64,000 nt of DNA from Bosea sp. RAC05. GTDB lineage: Bacteria > Pseudomonadota > Alphaproteobacteria > Rhizobiales > Beijerinckiaceae. The position numbers and the translations under genes were made by a program. Under the pieces are notes generated by a model. That model was given only the letters and a program-made list of their open reading frames with translations, ran no database searches and had not been told where the DNA came from. The stretch lies in contig NZ_CP016464.1 of NCBI RefSeq assembly GCF_001713455.1, positions 805,501-869,500 of the forward strand, given 5' to 3'. This document shows, piece by piece, positions 1-8,564 of this stretch. Each line of letters starts with the position of its first letter. The stretch's first letter is position 1.

Positions 1-15
1 GTCAGCGGCGCCTGA
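1..15 (+). CDS. 3' tail of an upstream coding sequence (partial)
   Basis: The first five codons read as a coding tail ending in TGA at 13-15, 46 bases before soxC. In known sox clusters soxB usually lies directly before soxC, so this could be the end of soxB, but five codons cannot identify it. The call rests only on position. Confidence 0.25.
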   Translation, partial: VSGA

Positions 16-61
16 GCGCGCCCCGCCGATCCTGGGCACCACAACCACGGGACATCCGCCG

Positions 62-1339
62 ATGAGCTCAGACCCGAAGACCGAACCGCTCGACCGCAGG
101 CGCTTTCTCGGCGCCGCCGGCCTCGCCGGCGCGGGGCTCGCCGCCTCCGCGCTGCCGCTGCGGGCGCAGGAGGCCAAACCCGATCCGCTGATCACCGAGG
201 TTCAGGACTGGAACCGCTATCTCGGCGAGGGCGTAGACAAGCGCCCCTATGGCACGCCGTCGCCCTTCGAGAAGCACATCGTCCGCCGTGACGTCTCCTG
301 GCTGACGGCCTCGCCGGATTCCTCGGTGAATTTTACGCCGCTGCATGAGCTCGACGGCATCATCACCCCGTCGGGCCTGTGCTTCGAGCGCCATCATGGC
401 GGCATCGCCGAGATCAACCCCGCCAATCATCGGCTCATGATCCATGGCCTGGTCGACAAGCCGCTGGTCTTCACGATGGAAGACATCCGGCGGATGCCGC
501 GCCAGAACCACGTGCACTTTCTCGAATGCGCCGCCAATTCCGGCATGGAGTGGCGCGGCGCGCAGCTCAACGGCTGCCAGTTCACCCACGGCATGATCCA
601 TAACGTCATGTATACGGGCGTGCCGCTGAAGCTGCTGCTCGCCGAGGCCGGGCTCAAGCCCAGCGCCAAATGGCTGATGCTGGAGGGCGCCGACGCCTCG
701 GGCATGAACCGCTCGCTCCCGGTCGAGAAGGCGCTCGACGACGTGCTGATCGCCTTTGCCATGAATGGCGAGGCGCTGCGCCCCGAGCAGGGCTACCCGC
801 TGCGGGCCGTGGTTCCCGGTTGGGAGGGCAATATCTGGGTGAAGTGGCTGCGCCGCATCGAGGCCGGCGACAAGCCCTGGCAGGCGCGCGAGGAAACCTC
901 GAAATACACCGATCTCCTGGCTGACGGCCGCTCGCGCCGCTACACCTTCATCATGGACGCCAAGTCGGTGGTGACGAATCCCTCGCCGCAGGCACCTCTG
1001 AAGCACAAGGGCCGCAACGTGCTCTCGGGGCTCGCCTGGTCGGGCCGCGGCACGATCAAGCGGGTCGACGTCACGCTAGACGGCGGCAGGAACTGGCAGT
1101 CCGCCCGCATCGACGGGCCCGTGCTCGAGAAGTCGCTGACTCGCTTCTATGTCGATTTCGACTGGGCCGGGCAGGAACTGCTGATCCAGTCCCGCGCCAT
1201 GGATTCGACCGGCTATGTCCAGCCGACCAAGGACGAGCTGCGCAAGGTCCGCGGCGTCAACTCCATCTACCACAACAACGGCATCCAGACCTGGCATGTC
1301 CGGCCCAACGGGGAGACCGAGAATGTCGAGATCGCTTAA
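62..1339 (+). CDS. soxC: SoxC, sulfane dehydrogenase molybdenum subunit
   Basis: A 425-residue periplasmic molybdoprotein of the sulfite oxidase family. With SoxD it oxidises the sulfane sulfur bound to SoxY during thiosulfate oxidation. A twin-arginine signal (DRRRFLG, residues 11-17) directs folded export. The molybdopterin domain carries the conserved cofactor-binding Cys156 in FLECAANSG, and the C-terminal part (from about residue 305) is the usual Ig-like dimerisation domain. The length is normal for SoxC. Its end overlaps soxD by 17 bases, implying co-translation. The sox neighbours make SoxC more likely than a generic sulfite dehydrogenase. Confidence 0.95.
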   Translation: MSSDPKTEPLDRRRFLGAAGLAGAGLAASALPLRAQEAKPDPLITEVQDWNRYLGEGVDKRPYGTPSPFEKHIVRRDVSWLTASPDSSVNFTPLHELDGIITPSGLCFERHHGGIAEINPANHRLMIHGLVDKPLVFTMEDIRRMPRQNHVHFLECAANSGMEWRGAQLNGCQFTHGMIHNVMYTGVPLKLLLAEAGLKPSAKWLMLEGADASGMNRSLPVEKALDDVLIAFAMNGEALRPEQGYPLRAVVPGWEGNIWVKWLRRIEAGDKPWQAREETSKYTDLLADGRSRRYTFIMDAKSVVTNPSPQAPLKHKGRNVLSGLAWSGRGTIKRVDVTLDGGRNWQSARIDGPVLEKSLTRFYVDFDWAGQELLIQSRAMDSTGYVQPTKDELRKVRGVNSIYHNNGIQTWHVRPNGETENVEIA

Positions 1340-2078
1340 GCCCGTCCTGCTGTCATGCCTGGCCGCTCTCGCCATCATCGGCGCCGGCCCGCTGATCGCC
1401 CAGACCGCCAAAACGCCTCCGGCGGAGAAGGCGGCCCCGGCCGCCAGCGCCCAGGCGCCGGCAGCCACGCCTGCCGCCCCGGCGAAGCCCGCGCCGCTCG
1501 GGTTGGGCCGCCTCGCGCTGCCGGCCGAGATCAAGGCCTGGGACATCGACGTCCGCCCCGACGGCGTCGGTCTGCCGCCGGGCAAGGGCACGGTCCGGCA
1601 GGGCGACGAGCTCTTCCAGGCGCAGTGCGCCAGCTGCCATGGCGAGTTCGGCCAGGGCAATGGCCGCTGGCCGGTGCTGGCGGGTGGGCAGGGCACGCTC
1701 ACCGCCGACCGGCCCGAGAAGACGATCGGCTCGTTCTGGCCGGATCTCTCGACCGTCTACGACTACATTCACCGCGCCATGCCGTTCGGCAACGCCCAGT
1801 CGCTGAGCCCCGACGACACCTACGCGCTGACGGCCTATCTGCTGTTCCTCAACGACATCGTGAAGGACGAGGACTTCGAATTGTCGGACAAGAACTTCAC
1901 GTCGGTGAAGCTTCCCAATGCCGGCGCCTTCTACGACGATGATCGCGAGACGGCTGAGAAGGCGTTCTGGGGCAAGGAGCCCTGCATGACGAACTGCAAA
2001 CCGGAGGTGAAGATCACGGGGCGCGCCGCGGTGCTCGACGTCACGCCCGATTCGAAATCGGCGCCGAAGGTCGACTGA
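1323..2078 (+). CDS. soxD: SoxD-type cytochrome c subunit of sulfane dehydrogenase
   Basis: A 251-residue exported cytochrome c, electron acceptor partner of SoxC. The start at 1323 is chosen because it begins a hydrophobic signal segment (MSRSLKPVLLSCLAAL) and overlaps the soxC end; an earlier in-frame start would give an implausible Arg/Thr-rich extension. An Ala/Pro-rich linker follows the signal. One haem site is visible (CASCH, residues 102-106), followed by a Met-containing loop and a Cys pair near the C-terminus (EPCMTNC). SoxD of Paracoccus is described as dihaem and longer; only one CxxCH is present here. Confidence 0.88.
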   Translation: MSRSLKPVLLSCLAALAIIGAGPLIAQTAKTPPAEKAAPAASAQAPAATPAAPAKPAPLGLGRLALPAEIKAWDIDVRPDGVGLPPGKGTVRQGDELFQAQCASCHGEFGQGNGRWPVLAGGQGTLTADRPEKTIGSFWPDLSTVYDYIHRAMPFGNAQSLSPDDTYALTAYLLFLNDIVKDEDFELSDKNFTSVKLPNAGAFYDDDRETAEKAFWGKEPCMTNCKPEVKITGRAAVLDVTPDSKSAPKVD

Positions 2079-2407
2079 TGCGGAGTTCCCGGCAGTCGCC
2101 CGGCTGGATCAGCTTCGTCGCCGTCGCGGCCGCGCTGTCCGGCGGTCCCGTTCTGGCCTCCGGCGACGTCGCGCTCGGGGAGTATCTCTCCTCCGAATGC
2201 ACGGCCTGCCACCAGAGCAGCGGCCGGCAGGTCGGCGGCATCCCGGCCATTGTCGGCCATCCGGCCGATCAGTTCGTCGCGCTGATGGATGCCTACCGCG
2301 ACAAGCATCGCGAGAACCAGATCATGCAGACGATCGCGGGCCGCCTGACCCGCGAGGAGTTGCTCGCCTTGGCCGCCTATTACGAGAGCCTGAAACCGGC
2401 CCGGTGA
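2078..2407 (+). CDS. small monohaem cytochrome c (FccA/SoxE-like)
   Basis: A 109-residue protein with an N-terminal signal segment and one haem motif, CTACH (about residues 41-45). The sequence after it (IPAIVGHP, then a LTREELLALAAYYE helix) resembles one domain of the cytochrome subunit of flavocytochrome c sulfide dehydrogenase. Its ATG overlaps the soxD stop by one base. soxF, the matching flavoprotein, lies two genes downstream, so the protein may be its electron partner, a role given to SoxE in Paracoccus. It is half the length of a dihaem FccA/SoxE. An accessory haem domain for SoxD is the alternative. Confidence 0.75.
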   Translation: MRSSRQSPGWISFVAVAAALSGGPVLASGDVALGEYLSSECTACHQSSGRQVGGIPAIVGHPADQFVALMDAYRDKHRENQIMQTIAGRLTREELLALAAYYESLKPAR

Positions 2408-2442
2408 GGCCAGCCTCCGGAGAGAGGCGAAGGGAGGTCGAG

Positions 2443-2967
2443 ATGACCAGCGCAAGCGACGAGACGTCACGCCGGACGGTGATGGCTGCGGCCGTCGCGG
2501 GGCTGGCCGGCCTGGCGGCCCCCGCGCTGGCGGCGCCGCGCGACCTGAAGCTCGCTGATCTCCGCAAGGAAGCCGACGTCGCCTGCGTCTACCATTGCGA
2601 CTTCGGGGAACCGCCGCGCTTCGTCCAGATGCTGACCAACATCGCCAACCACTATTCCGCCTACGGCGCAGACCCCTTCGCGCTGCAACTGGCGATCGTG
2701 GCGCATGGCCAGGGCGTCAAGTTCTTCCTCGAAACGCTGGAGGAGACGACCTGGCGCGACGAGGTCATGGTTCCCAAGATCTTCGAGCGGGTCGAGGATG
2801 TCGCGAAGAACGGGCTCAAGGTTCATCTCTGCGAGATCACCTTCAGCCGCCTCAAGCTCGACAAGGCCAAGGCGCGCAACGCCCCCTTCATCTCCTTCGT
2901 GCCGTCGGGCGTGGCGACAGTCGCCGCGCTCCAGTCCAAGGGCTTCGCCTACATGAAGATCGGATAG
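2443..2967 (+). CDS. exported DsrE/F-like sulfur-relay protein
   Basis: A 174-residue DsrE-family protein. DsrE-fold proteins carry persulfide sulfur on cysteines. The N-terminus has a twin-arginine type signal (SRRTVMAAAVAGLAGLAAPALAA), so this copy is probably periplasmic. The mature part keeps the family pattern with Cys in HLCEITFSR and a C-terminal FVPSGVATVAALQSKG stretch. The start at 2443 follows a good ribosome site (agggagg). It lies between a cytochrome and soxF, implying a role in handling sulfur during sulfide or thiosulfate oxidation. The exact function is inferred from context. Confidence 0.78.
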   Translation: MTSASDETSRRTVMAAAVAGLAGLAAPALAAPRDLKLADLRKEADVACVYHCDFGEPPRFVQMLTNIANHYSAYGADPFALQLAIVAHGQGVKFFLETLEETTWRDEVMVPKIFERVEDVAKNGLKVHLCEITFSRLKLDKAKARNAPFISFVPSGVATVAALQSKGFAYMKIG

Positions 2968-3034
2968 GCCCGCCAAGGGCCCGCCGGGGACATCAGCGAA
3001 CGAACAACCAACAAGAAAAATCCGGGAGAGAGAC

Positions 3035-4312
3035 ATGAAGATCGATCGTCGTGCATTCACATTGTCGGGCCTGTCAGCGGCGGCGACGCTGGGTCTGGGC
3101 GCGCCGGCCGTCCTCGGCCAGGCCAAGCCGCGCGTCGTCGTCATCGGCGGTGGCGCCGGCGGCGCCACCGCGGCACGCTACCTCGCCAAGGACAGCCAGG
3201 GCGGGATCTCCGTGACGCTGGTCGAGGAGAACGAGACCTACCAGACCTGCTTCCATTCCAACCTCTATGTCGGCGGGTTCAAGACGTACGACGAGATCGT
3301 CCATCGCTACGACGCGCTGGCGAAGACCCATGGCATCGCGATCGCCCGCGCCCGCGCCACCCAGATCGACCGCGACAGGAAGGAGGTCGTGCTCTCGACC
3401 GGTCAGCGCCTGCCTTACGACCGGCTCGTGGTCTCGCCGGGCATCGACCTGAAATACGATTCCGTGCCGGGCTGGTCGAAGGACGCCGAGGAGACCATGC
3501 CGCATGGCTGGAAGCCCGGCCGCCAGACGCAGCTGATCAAGGAGCGGCTCGCCGCGGTTCCCAATGGCGGGCTGATCGTCATGATCGCTCCGCCCAACCC
3601 GTTCCGCTGCCCGCCCGGCCCCTATGAGCGCGCCTCGATGTTCGCCCATGCGCTGAAAAAGGCCGGCAAGGCCGACGCGAAGATCATCATCCTCGATCCG
3701 AAGGAGACCTTCTCCAAGCAGGGCGTCTTCCAGGCCGACTGGGAGAAGCGCTATGGCGGGATGATCGAATGGCTCGGCCCCAAGGTGCATGACGGCATCA
3801 AGTCGGTCGATCCGAAGACCAACACCGTCGTGACCGGGTTCGAGACCTACAAGGACTGCGCCTTCGTCAACGTCATCCCCGCCCAGATGGCCGGCGAGAT
3901 CGCCCGCAGCGCCGGCCTCGCTCCGGCCGGTGGCTATTGCGCCATCGACGCCGCGACGATGAAGTCCACCGTGGATGCTAATATCTTCGTCCTCGGTGAT
4001 GCCTGCATCGCCGGCGACATGCCCAAATCCGCCTTCTCGGCCAACAGCCAGGCCAAGGTCGCCGCGATGGCGATCCGCGGCGAGTTGACCGGCGCGCGCA
4101 CCTTCCCGGCACGCTACGTCAACACCTGCTGGTCGCTGGTCGACACCGACGACACCATCAAGGTCGGCGGCCGCTACGAGCCCAAGGACGGCAAGATCAC
4201 GGCGACCGAGACCTTCGTCTCGCAGCCGGGCGAGAGCGACGCGCTGCGCAAGGAAAACCAGGCCGAGAACATGGGCTGGTATGCCGCCATCACCGCCGAC
4301 ATGTTCGGCTGA
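3035..4312 (+). CDS. soxF: SoxF, flavocytochrome c sulfide dehydrogenase flavoprotein subunit
   Basis: A 425-residue FAD protein of the FccB/SoxF family, which oxidises sulfide to sulfur in the periplasm and passes electrons to cytochrome c. A Tat-type leader (DRRAFTLSGLSAAAT) precedes the Rossmann motif VVVIGGGAGGATAARY (about residues 34-49). Cys in YQTCFHSN and in PFRCPPGP are candidates for the redox-active disulfide next to the flavin. The C-terminal region matches the FCSD flavin-binding domain (YVNTCWSLV, then a KVGGRYEP strand). A good ribosome site (gggagag) precedes it. A terminator lies just downstream. Confidence 0.92.
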   Translation: MKIDRRAFTLSGLSAAATLGLGAPAVLGQAKPRVVVIGGGAGGATAARYLAKDSQGGISVTLVEENETYQTCFHSNLYVGGFKTYDEIVHRYDALAKTHGIAIARARATQIDRDRKEVVLSTGQRLPYDRLVVSPGIDLKYDSVPGWSKDAEETMPHGWKPGRQTQLIKERLAAVPNGGLIVMIAPPNPFRCPPGPYERASMFAHALKKAGKADAKIIILDPKETFSKQGVFQADWEKRYGGMIEWLGPKVHDGIKSVDPKTNTVVTGFETYKDCAFVNVIPAQMAGEIARSAGLAPAGGYCAIDAATMKSTVDANIFVLGDACIAGDMPKSAFSANSQAKVAAMAIRGELTGARTFPARYVNTCWSLVDTDDTIKVGGRYEPKDGKITATETFVSQPGESDALRKENQAENMGWYAAITADMFG

Positions 4313-4354
4313 GCGTCCCCCCGCACCGTGCCCTCCCGCGCGGTGCGACCCCCT

Positions 4355-4384
4355 GGCCGCGCCCCGGGGCGCGGCCCTTTTTTT
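4355..4384 (+). terminator. rho-independent terminator after soxF
   Basis: A perfect 11-bp inverted repeat (4355-4365 with 4366-4376) is followed by one C and seven Ts (4378-4384). It sits 43 bases after soxF and 22 bases before the next cytochrome gene, so it should limit read-through and give that gene separate or reduced expression. Confidence 0.85.
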
Positions 4385-4405
4385 CCGTCGGATGAAGGAC
4401 ACCTC

Positions 4406-4795
4406 ATGCACGTGCTGACCCGCGCCCTCCTCGTCGCCTCGGCCTTCGCGGCCGCCTCGCCCGCAGCGGCGCAGGACATCGCGGCCGGCGAGCGCTCCTG
4501 GAACAAGTGCCGCGCCTGCCACCAGGTCGGCGAGACCGCAAAGAACGGCGTCGGCCCCCATCTCAACGGGCTCTTCGGCCGCCACACCGGCGAAGTCGAG
4601 GGCTACAGCTACTCGGCAGCCAACAAGTCGGCGAACCTGACCTGGGACGAGGCGATCTTCGCCGAGTACATCAAGGATCCGCGCGCCAAGATCCCGGGCA
4701 CCAAGATGGTCTTCGCCGGTATCAAGAACGAGAAGGAAATCGCCGATCTGACCGCCTTCCTCAAGCAGTTCGGCAAGGACGGCAAGAAGCTCTGA
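4406..4795 (+). CDS. class I cytochrome c (c2/c550 type)
   Basis: A 129-residue exported monohaem cytochrome c. The start at 4406 begins a clear signal peptide (ALLVASAFAAASPAAAQ). The haem motif CRACH lies about residues 35-39, followed by the class I pattern VGPHLNGLFGR and the axial-Met region PGTKMVFAG. The C-terminal helix is Lys-rich. It is a likely electron shuttle from SoxCD or SoxF to a terminal oxidase; this is inferred from position. The terminator between soxF and this gene suggests its own promoter or attenuated read-through. Confidence 0.88.
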   Translation: MHVLTRALLVASAFAAASPAAAQDIAAGERSWNKCRACHQVGETAKNGVGPHLNGLFGRHTGEVEGYSYSAANKSANLTWDEAIFAEYIKDPRAKIPGTKMVFAGIKNEKEIADLTAFLKQFGKDGKKL

Positions 4796-4816
4796 GTCCC
4801 TGTCGCCGGCCGCGCC

Positions 4817-5719
4817 TCAGGCCGGCTGGACGAAGCGATAGGCCGCGCCCTGCTTCTCGACGCGGCCGATCGCGCCCGGCAGATGGTAGCCGATGATGCG
4901 GGCCTTCTCGGCGACGGCGCGCTCCAGCAGGGCGCGCCGCGTCGCAACCGCCCTGTCGGGGTCATGGTCGGAGGCCGGCCGCCAGTCGGGATGCGCAAAC
5001 GAGATCACCGGATGCGTCAGCGCGTCGCCGAGCACGAAAACCGGCCCCTGCGCATCGTTGAAGGCGAAGGAGACGTGGCCCGGCGTATGGCCGGCCGTGG
5101 AAAAGGCGGTGACGCCCGGCGCCCAGTCCTGCCCGGGGGTGCGCGTCTCCAGCCGGTCGCCGAGTTCCTTCAGCACCCGTTGCGCGCCCGCCGCAAAGGC
5201 GTGCCGGTCCTCCGGCAAACCCTCATAGACCTTGGGGTTCGTCCAGTAGCCGACCTCCTCGGCGCCGGCGAGCCAGCGCGCATTAGGAAAGAGCGGTGTG
5301 TCGAAATCGTCCAGCGCACCCCAGAGATGGTCCGGGTGCAGATGGGTGAAGAGCACATGGGTGACGCTGTCGGGCGCGATGCCGGCCGCCTCCAGGCTGG
5401 CGGCGAGCTTGCCCGTTCCGGGCAGGAAGTTCGCGCCCGAGCCGCAGTCGAAGACGATGGTGTCCTGGCCGCGCTTCAGGCAGGTGACATTGAGCACGGT
5501 CGTGAGCGGACCCCCGACCTTGGCCGCGTCCCGAACCTGCGCGATGTCAATGTCGCGCGCCAGCATCGCCGCCGGCATCTCGAAGCCGCCATCGCTGAGG
5601 ACGGTGACGCCGGCGTCGTCGGCGCCGATCCTCGCGACGACCTGGGCCGATGCGGGGAATCGTCCCGTCGGCAGGAGCAGGGCCGCTCCGGCGGCGAGCA
5701 TGCAGCGGCGATCCAGCAT
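4817..5719 (-). CDS. exported metallo-beta-lactamase-fold hydrolase
   Basis: A 300-residue protein with a signal sequence (MLDRRCMLAAGAALLLP) and the MBL zinc motif THLHPDH, followed by further metal ligands in AGHTPGH and GDALTHP. The family hydrolyses thioesters, lactones or sulfur compounds, and sox clusters commonly carry an MBL-fold gene (soxH in Paracoccus). This protein is close in kind, but orthology to SoxH cannot be judged from sequence alone. It is convergent with the cytochrome gene, only 21 bases apart. Its upstream region (5720-5930) is shared with the divergent amidase unit. Confidence 0.8.
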   Translation of the reverse strand: MLDRRCMLAAGAALLLPTGRFPASAQVVARIGADDAGVTVLSDGGFEMPAAMLARDIDIAQVRDAAKVGGPLTTVLNVTCLKRGQDTIVFDCGSGANFLPGTGKLAASLEAAGIAPDSVTHVLFTHLHPDHLWGALDDFDTPLFPNARWLAGAEEVGYWTNPKVYEGLPEDRHAFAAGAQRVLKELGDRLETRTPGQDWAPGVTAFSTAGHTPGHVSFAFNDAQGPVFVLGDALTHPVISFAHPDWRPASDHDPDRAVATRRALLERAVAEKARIIGYHLPGAIGRVEKQGAAYRFVQPA

Positions 5720-5879
5720 CGAAACCTCCCATTATATTGTTAAATAGGAATGTATCGAAATTTGACGGTCGTGCAAGCGCGCACCTCCGGCCGGTCCACC
5801 ACCCCGTCGCCGCACCGTGCCAACGAAGATGTATCCAAAACGACATGATGAAGCCACTTGAGCTGGGTTCGGCACGTCG

Positions 5880-5891
5880 TTTGCATACAAT
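5880..5891 (+). promoter_or_regulatory. predicted GntR operator, site 1
   Basis: The sequence TTTGCATACAAT differs in one base from the ATTG-N4-CAAT palindrome found at the other amide units. It lies 39 bases before the small-partner gene at 5931. A weaker, more degenerate copy (core TGTATCCAA) occurs at 5830-5838. Its role as binding site for the GntR protein at 24464 is inferred. Confidence 0.55.
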
Positions 5892-5930
5892 ACTGCGACG
5901 TTCTTGATGTGCTGGAGAGAGGAGAGAGGC

Positions 5931-6137
5931 ATGCAGACCCCGCTGCGGGAGATCGTGGCCGTCCAGGCGCGGACCTGGTCAGGCATTGAACAGCCCAATG
6001 AGGCGGCCGGCATCATGGCCGATGCGCTGGCCGCCAGCATCGCCGGATTCACCGCGCTGCGCGGGCAGCTCGCCTTCGAGGACGAGCCGTCGAGCTTCGA
6101 GGCCGCGCTCCAGGAAACGAAGGAGCCGCAGCCATGA
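5931..6137 (+). CDS. AtzG-like small amidase partner 1
   Basis: A 68-residue acidic helical protein with the C-terminal motif DEPSSFEAAL. Such proteins (AtzG/DUF4089, related to GatC) wrap around an amidase-signature subunit and stabilise it. It starts after a strong ribosome site (ggagagagg) and its stop overlaps the start of amidase 1 (ATGA), a typical GatC-GatA-like arrangement. The EP-x(2,3)-F motif recurs in the other four small proteins of the window. No enzymatic role is expected. Confidence 0.75.
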   Translation: MQTPLREIVAVQARTWSGIEQPNEAAGIMADALAASIAGFTALRGQLAFEDEPSSFEAALQETKEPQP

Positions 6138-7567
6138 ACGCCGCCGCGAAAAGCTCGCTCCTGCATCTCTCGCTGACCGACGCCGCCGACGCGCTGAAGG
6201 ACGGCTCCGTCACCGCCGTCGAACTCACCACCGTCGCGCTGGAAGCCTTCACCCGCGTCGACAAGGCGATCAATTCGGCGATCTGGCTGGAGGGCGCCGC
6301 CGCGCTCGAAGCCGCCGAGGCGCTCGACAAGAAGCGGAAATCGGGCGCGACGCTGGGTCCGCTCCACGGCCTGCCGCTGGCCCACAAGGACATGTACTAC
6401 AAGGCCGGCAAGCTCTCGACCTGCGGCTCCGCCATCCGCAAGGATTTCCGCCCGACCTATACCGCGACCGTGATGGAGCGGCTCGAGGAGGCCGGCTCGG
6501 TGACGCTCGGCGGGCTGAACATGGCCGAGTTCGCGCAGAATCCGACCGGCCACAACCAGCATTACGGCCATTGCCGCAATCCCTGGCATACGGATTACTG
6601 CACCGGCGGCTCCTCCTCCGGCTCGGGCGCGGCGGTTGCGGCGCGGCTGGTCTATGGCGCGCTCGGCTCCGACACCGGCGGCTCGATCCGTCTTCCCGCC
6701 GCGATCTGCGGCGTCACCGGCATCAAGGCGACGCAGACCCGCGTCTCGCGCCATGGCGTCATGCCGCTCTCCTTCTCGGCCGACAATGTCGGGCCGCTGA
6801 CGCAGACGGCCCGCGATGCCGCCCGCTTCCTCGGCGTGATCGCCGGGCATGATCCGAAAGATCCGACCTCGTCGGCCGAGCCGGTGCCGGACTACGAGGC
6901 GGCGCTGACCGGCGACATCCGGGGCATGCGCATCGGCGTCCCCACCAACTACTTCTTCGACGGCATCGACCCCGAGGTGCAGGCCGCCTTCGACGCCATG
7001 GTCGCTGTGTTGGAAGCCCGCGGCGCCGTCATCCTTCCGGTGACGATCCCGCATATGGACGCGGTTTCGACCTATGGCGGCATCGTCTCGCGCGTCGAGG
7101 GCGGCACGATCCATGCGCAATGGATGCGCGAGCGCCCGCAGGACTACGCCGTGCATCTCAGCGGCCGGCTCTATCCGTCGCAGGGCATTCCCGGCACCTA
7201 TTATCTCGAGGCGCTGGCGAGACGCGGGGCGATCCTGAAGGCGGTGGCGGCCGCGGTCTTCGGCGTCTGCGACGCCTTCATCACGCCGACGCTGCGGATG
7301 AAGGTGCCGACGCTGCTGGCGACCGACATCGACGCCGGCACGCCCGGCGCGATCGAGACCTTCCAGGACGTCTCGATCAACACGCGGCCGATCAACTATC
7401 TCGGCCTGCCCTCGGTCAGCGTGCCCTGCGGGCTCGATTCCAACGGCCTGCCGATCGGCTTCCAGATCCAGGGCCGCCCCTTCGCCGAGGCGCGCGTACT
7501 CAAGATCGCCGACGCCTATCAGCGCGATACCGACTGGCACCGCCGCCTCCCGCCGAACGTATCCTGA
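6134..7567 (+). CDS. amidase-signature hydrolase 1 (AtzE-like)
   Basis: A 477-residue amidase-signature enzyme. The catalytic triad is visible: Lys85 (LAHKDMY), cis-Ser160 (GGSSSGSG) and nucleophile Ser184 (DTGGSIRLPA). The family hydrolyses C-N amide bonds of diverse substrates; AtzE of s-triazine degraders acts on 1-carboxybiuret with AtzG. The substrate here is unknown. This copy is the most divergent of the six (HKDMYY instead of LKDI; no GGPSFDLPWP segment), so its substrate probably differs. It is translationally coupled to the upstream partner and followed by a kinase-like gene. Confidence 0.88.
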   Translation: MNAAAKSSLLHLSLTDAADALKDGSVTAVELTTVALEAFTRVDKAINSAIWLEGAAALEAAEALDKKRKSGATLGPLHGLPLAHKDMYYKAGKLSTCGSAIRKDFRPTYTATVMERLEEAGSVTLGGLNMAEFAQNPTGHNQHYGHCRNPWHTDYCTGGSSSGSGAAVAARLVYGALGSDTGGSIRLPAAICGVTGIKATQTRVSRHGVMPLSFSADNVGPLTQTARDAARFLGVIAGHDPKDPTSSAEPVPDYEAALTGDIRGMRIGVPTNYFFDGIDPEVQAAFDAMVAVLEARGAVILPVTIPHMDAVSTYGGIVSRVEGGTIHAQWMRERPQDYAVHLSGRLYPSQGIPGTYYLEALARRGAILKAVAAAVFGVCDAFITPTLRMKVPTLLATDIDAGTPGAIETFQDVSINTRPINYLGLPSVSVPCGLDSNGLPIGFQIQGRPFAEARVLKIADAYQRDTDWHRRLPPNVS

Positions 7568-7628
7568 TGGCTTGGCGCCGGCGGTCGCCAGCAGGCGGCC
7601 GCCGGTTCAAGCCCTGGCACCGCCTGTG

Positions 7629-8540
7629 ATGACCGTGGCCACGCTGCATGCCGACGAGGCCGAGATCGACGCCGCTCTCGTCGGCCGGCTCGTCGCCAGC
7701 CGGTTTCCGCTCTGGCGCGACCTGCCCCTGAGGCGCATCGCCTCGAGCGGCACCGACAACGCCATGTTTCGGCTCGGCCGGCACCTCTGTCTGCGCCTGC
7801 CGCGCTATCCGGCCGCGGCCGCACTCCTTGACAAGGAGCAGCACTGGCTGCCGCGCCTGGCGCCTCACTTGCCGCTCGCCATTCCCGTCCCTCTCGCCAC
7901 GGCCCCGCCAGGCGAGGGTTATCCGTTTGCCTGGTCGGTCTGCCGCTGGATCCCCGGCGAGGACGCTCATCGCGGCAGCATACGTGACCGCAACGGGGCG
8001 GCGCTGACGCTCGCGCGCTTCATCCAGGCGCTCCAGGCGATCGACCCGTCGGAGGGGCCGCGCAGCGGCAGCGCCGGTGTCGAGCGCGGCGTGCCACTGC
8101 TCGAACGCGACGAGCGGGTCAGGCAGGCGATCGCAGCCCTCGCCGGCGACATCGATGTCGTCGCGGTTACACGAGCCTGGGACGCCGCGCTGGCCGCGTC
8201 GCCCTGGCGCGGACCGCCCGTCTGGCTGCATGGCGACCTCCACCCCGGCAACCTGCTGCTGCGGAACGGCGCGCTCGTCGCGGTGATCGACTTCGGCGGC
8301 CTCGGCGTCGGCGATCCGGCCTGCGACCTGCTGCCCGCCTGGACGCTCTTCTCGGCCTCGGAACGCCGGATCTTTCGGGCGCAGCTTGCCTGCGACGAAG
8401 CCGGCTGGGCACGAGGAAAAGGCTGGGCCTTGTCGATCGCCCTGATCGCATGGCCCTATTATCGCGACACCAACCCCGGAATCGTGGACATGGCCCGCCG
8501 CACGATCGAGCGGGTCCTGGCCGATGAAGGGTCTCGCTGA
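7629..8540 (+). CDS. APH-family phosphotransferase (small-molecule kinase)
   Basis: A 303-residue protein of the aminoglycoside phosphotransferase/choline kinase fold. The catalytic loop HGDLHPGNLLL and metal motif IDFGGLGVGDPACDL are intact, and the N-terminal lobe carries LRLPR where a nucleotide-binding Lys/Arg is expected. The start at 7629 is chosen because homology begins soon after it; an upstream in-frame ATG at 7572 would add 19 residues. It is the last gene of the first amide unit and is convergent with the SDR gene. The substrate cannot be told; calling it an antibiotic-resistance gene would be unsupported. Confidence 0.75.
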   Translation: MTVATLHADEAEIDAALVGRLVASRFPLWRDLPLRRIASSGTDNAMFRLGRHLCLRLPRYPAAAALLDKEQHWLPRLAPHLPLAIPVPLATAPPGEGYPFAWSVCRWIPGEDAHRGSIRDRNGAALTLARFIQALQAIDPSEGPRSGSAGVERGVPLLERDERVRQAIAALAGDIDVVAVTRAWDAALAASPWRGPPVWLHGDLHPGNLLLRNGALVAVIDFGGLGVGDPACDLLPAWTLFSASERRIFRAQLACDEAGWARGKGWALSIALIAWPYYRDTNPGIVDMARRTIERVLADEGSR

Positions 8541-8564
8541 TCAGAGCCAGCCCGGGAGCCGCCC

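Noticed and set aside
7629..8540. An aminoglycoside resistance gene
   Set aside because: Only the general kinase fold can be read; its place at the end of an amidase unit gives no support for antibiotic resistance.
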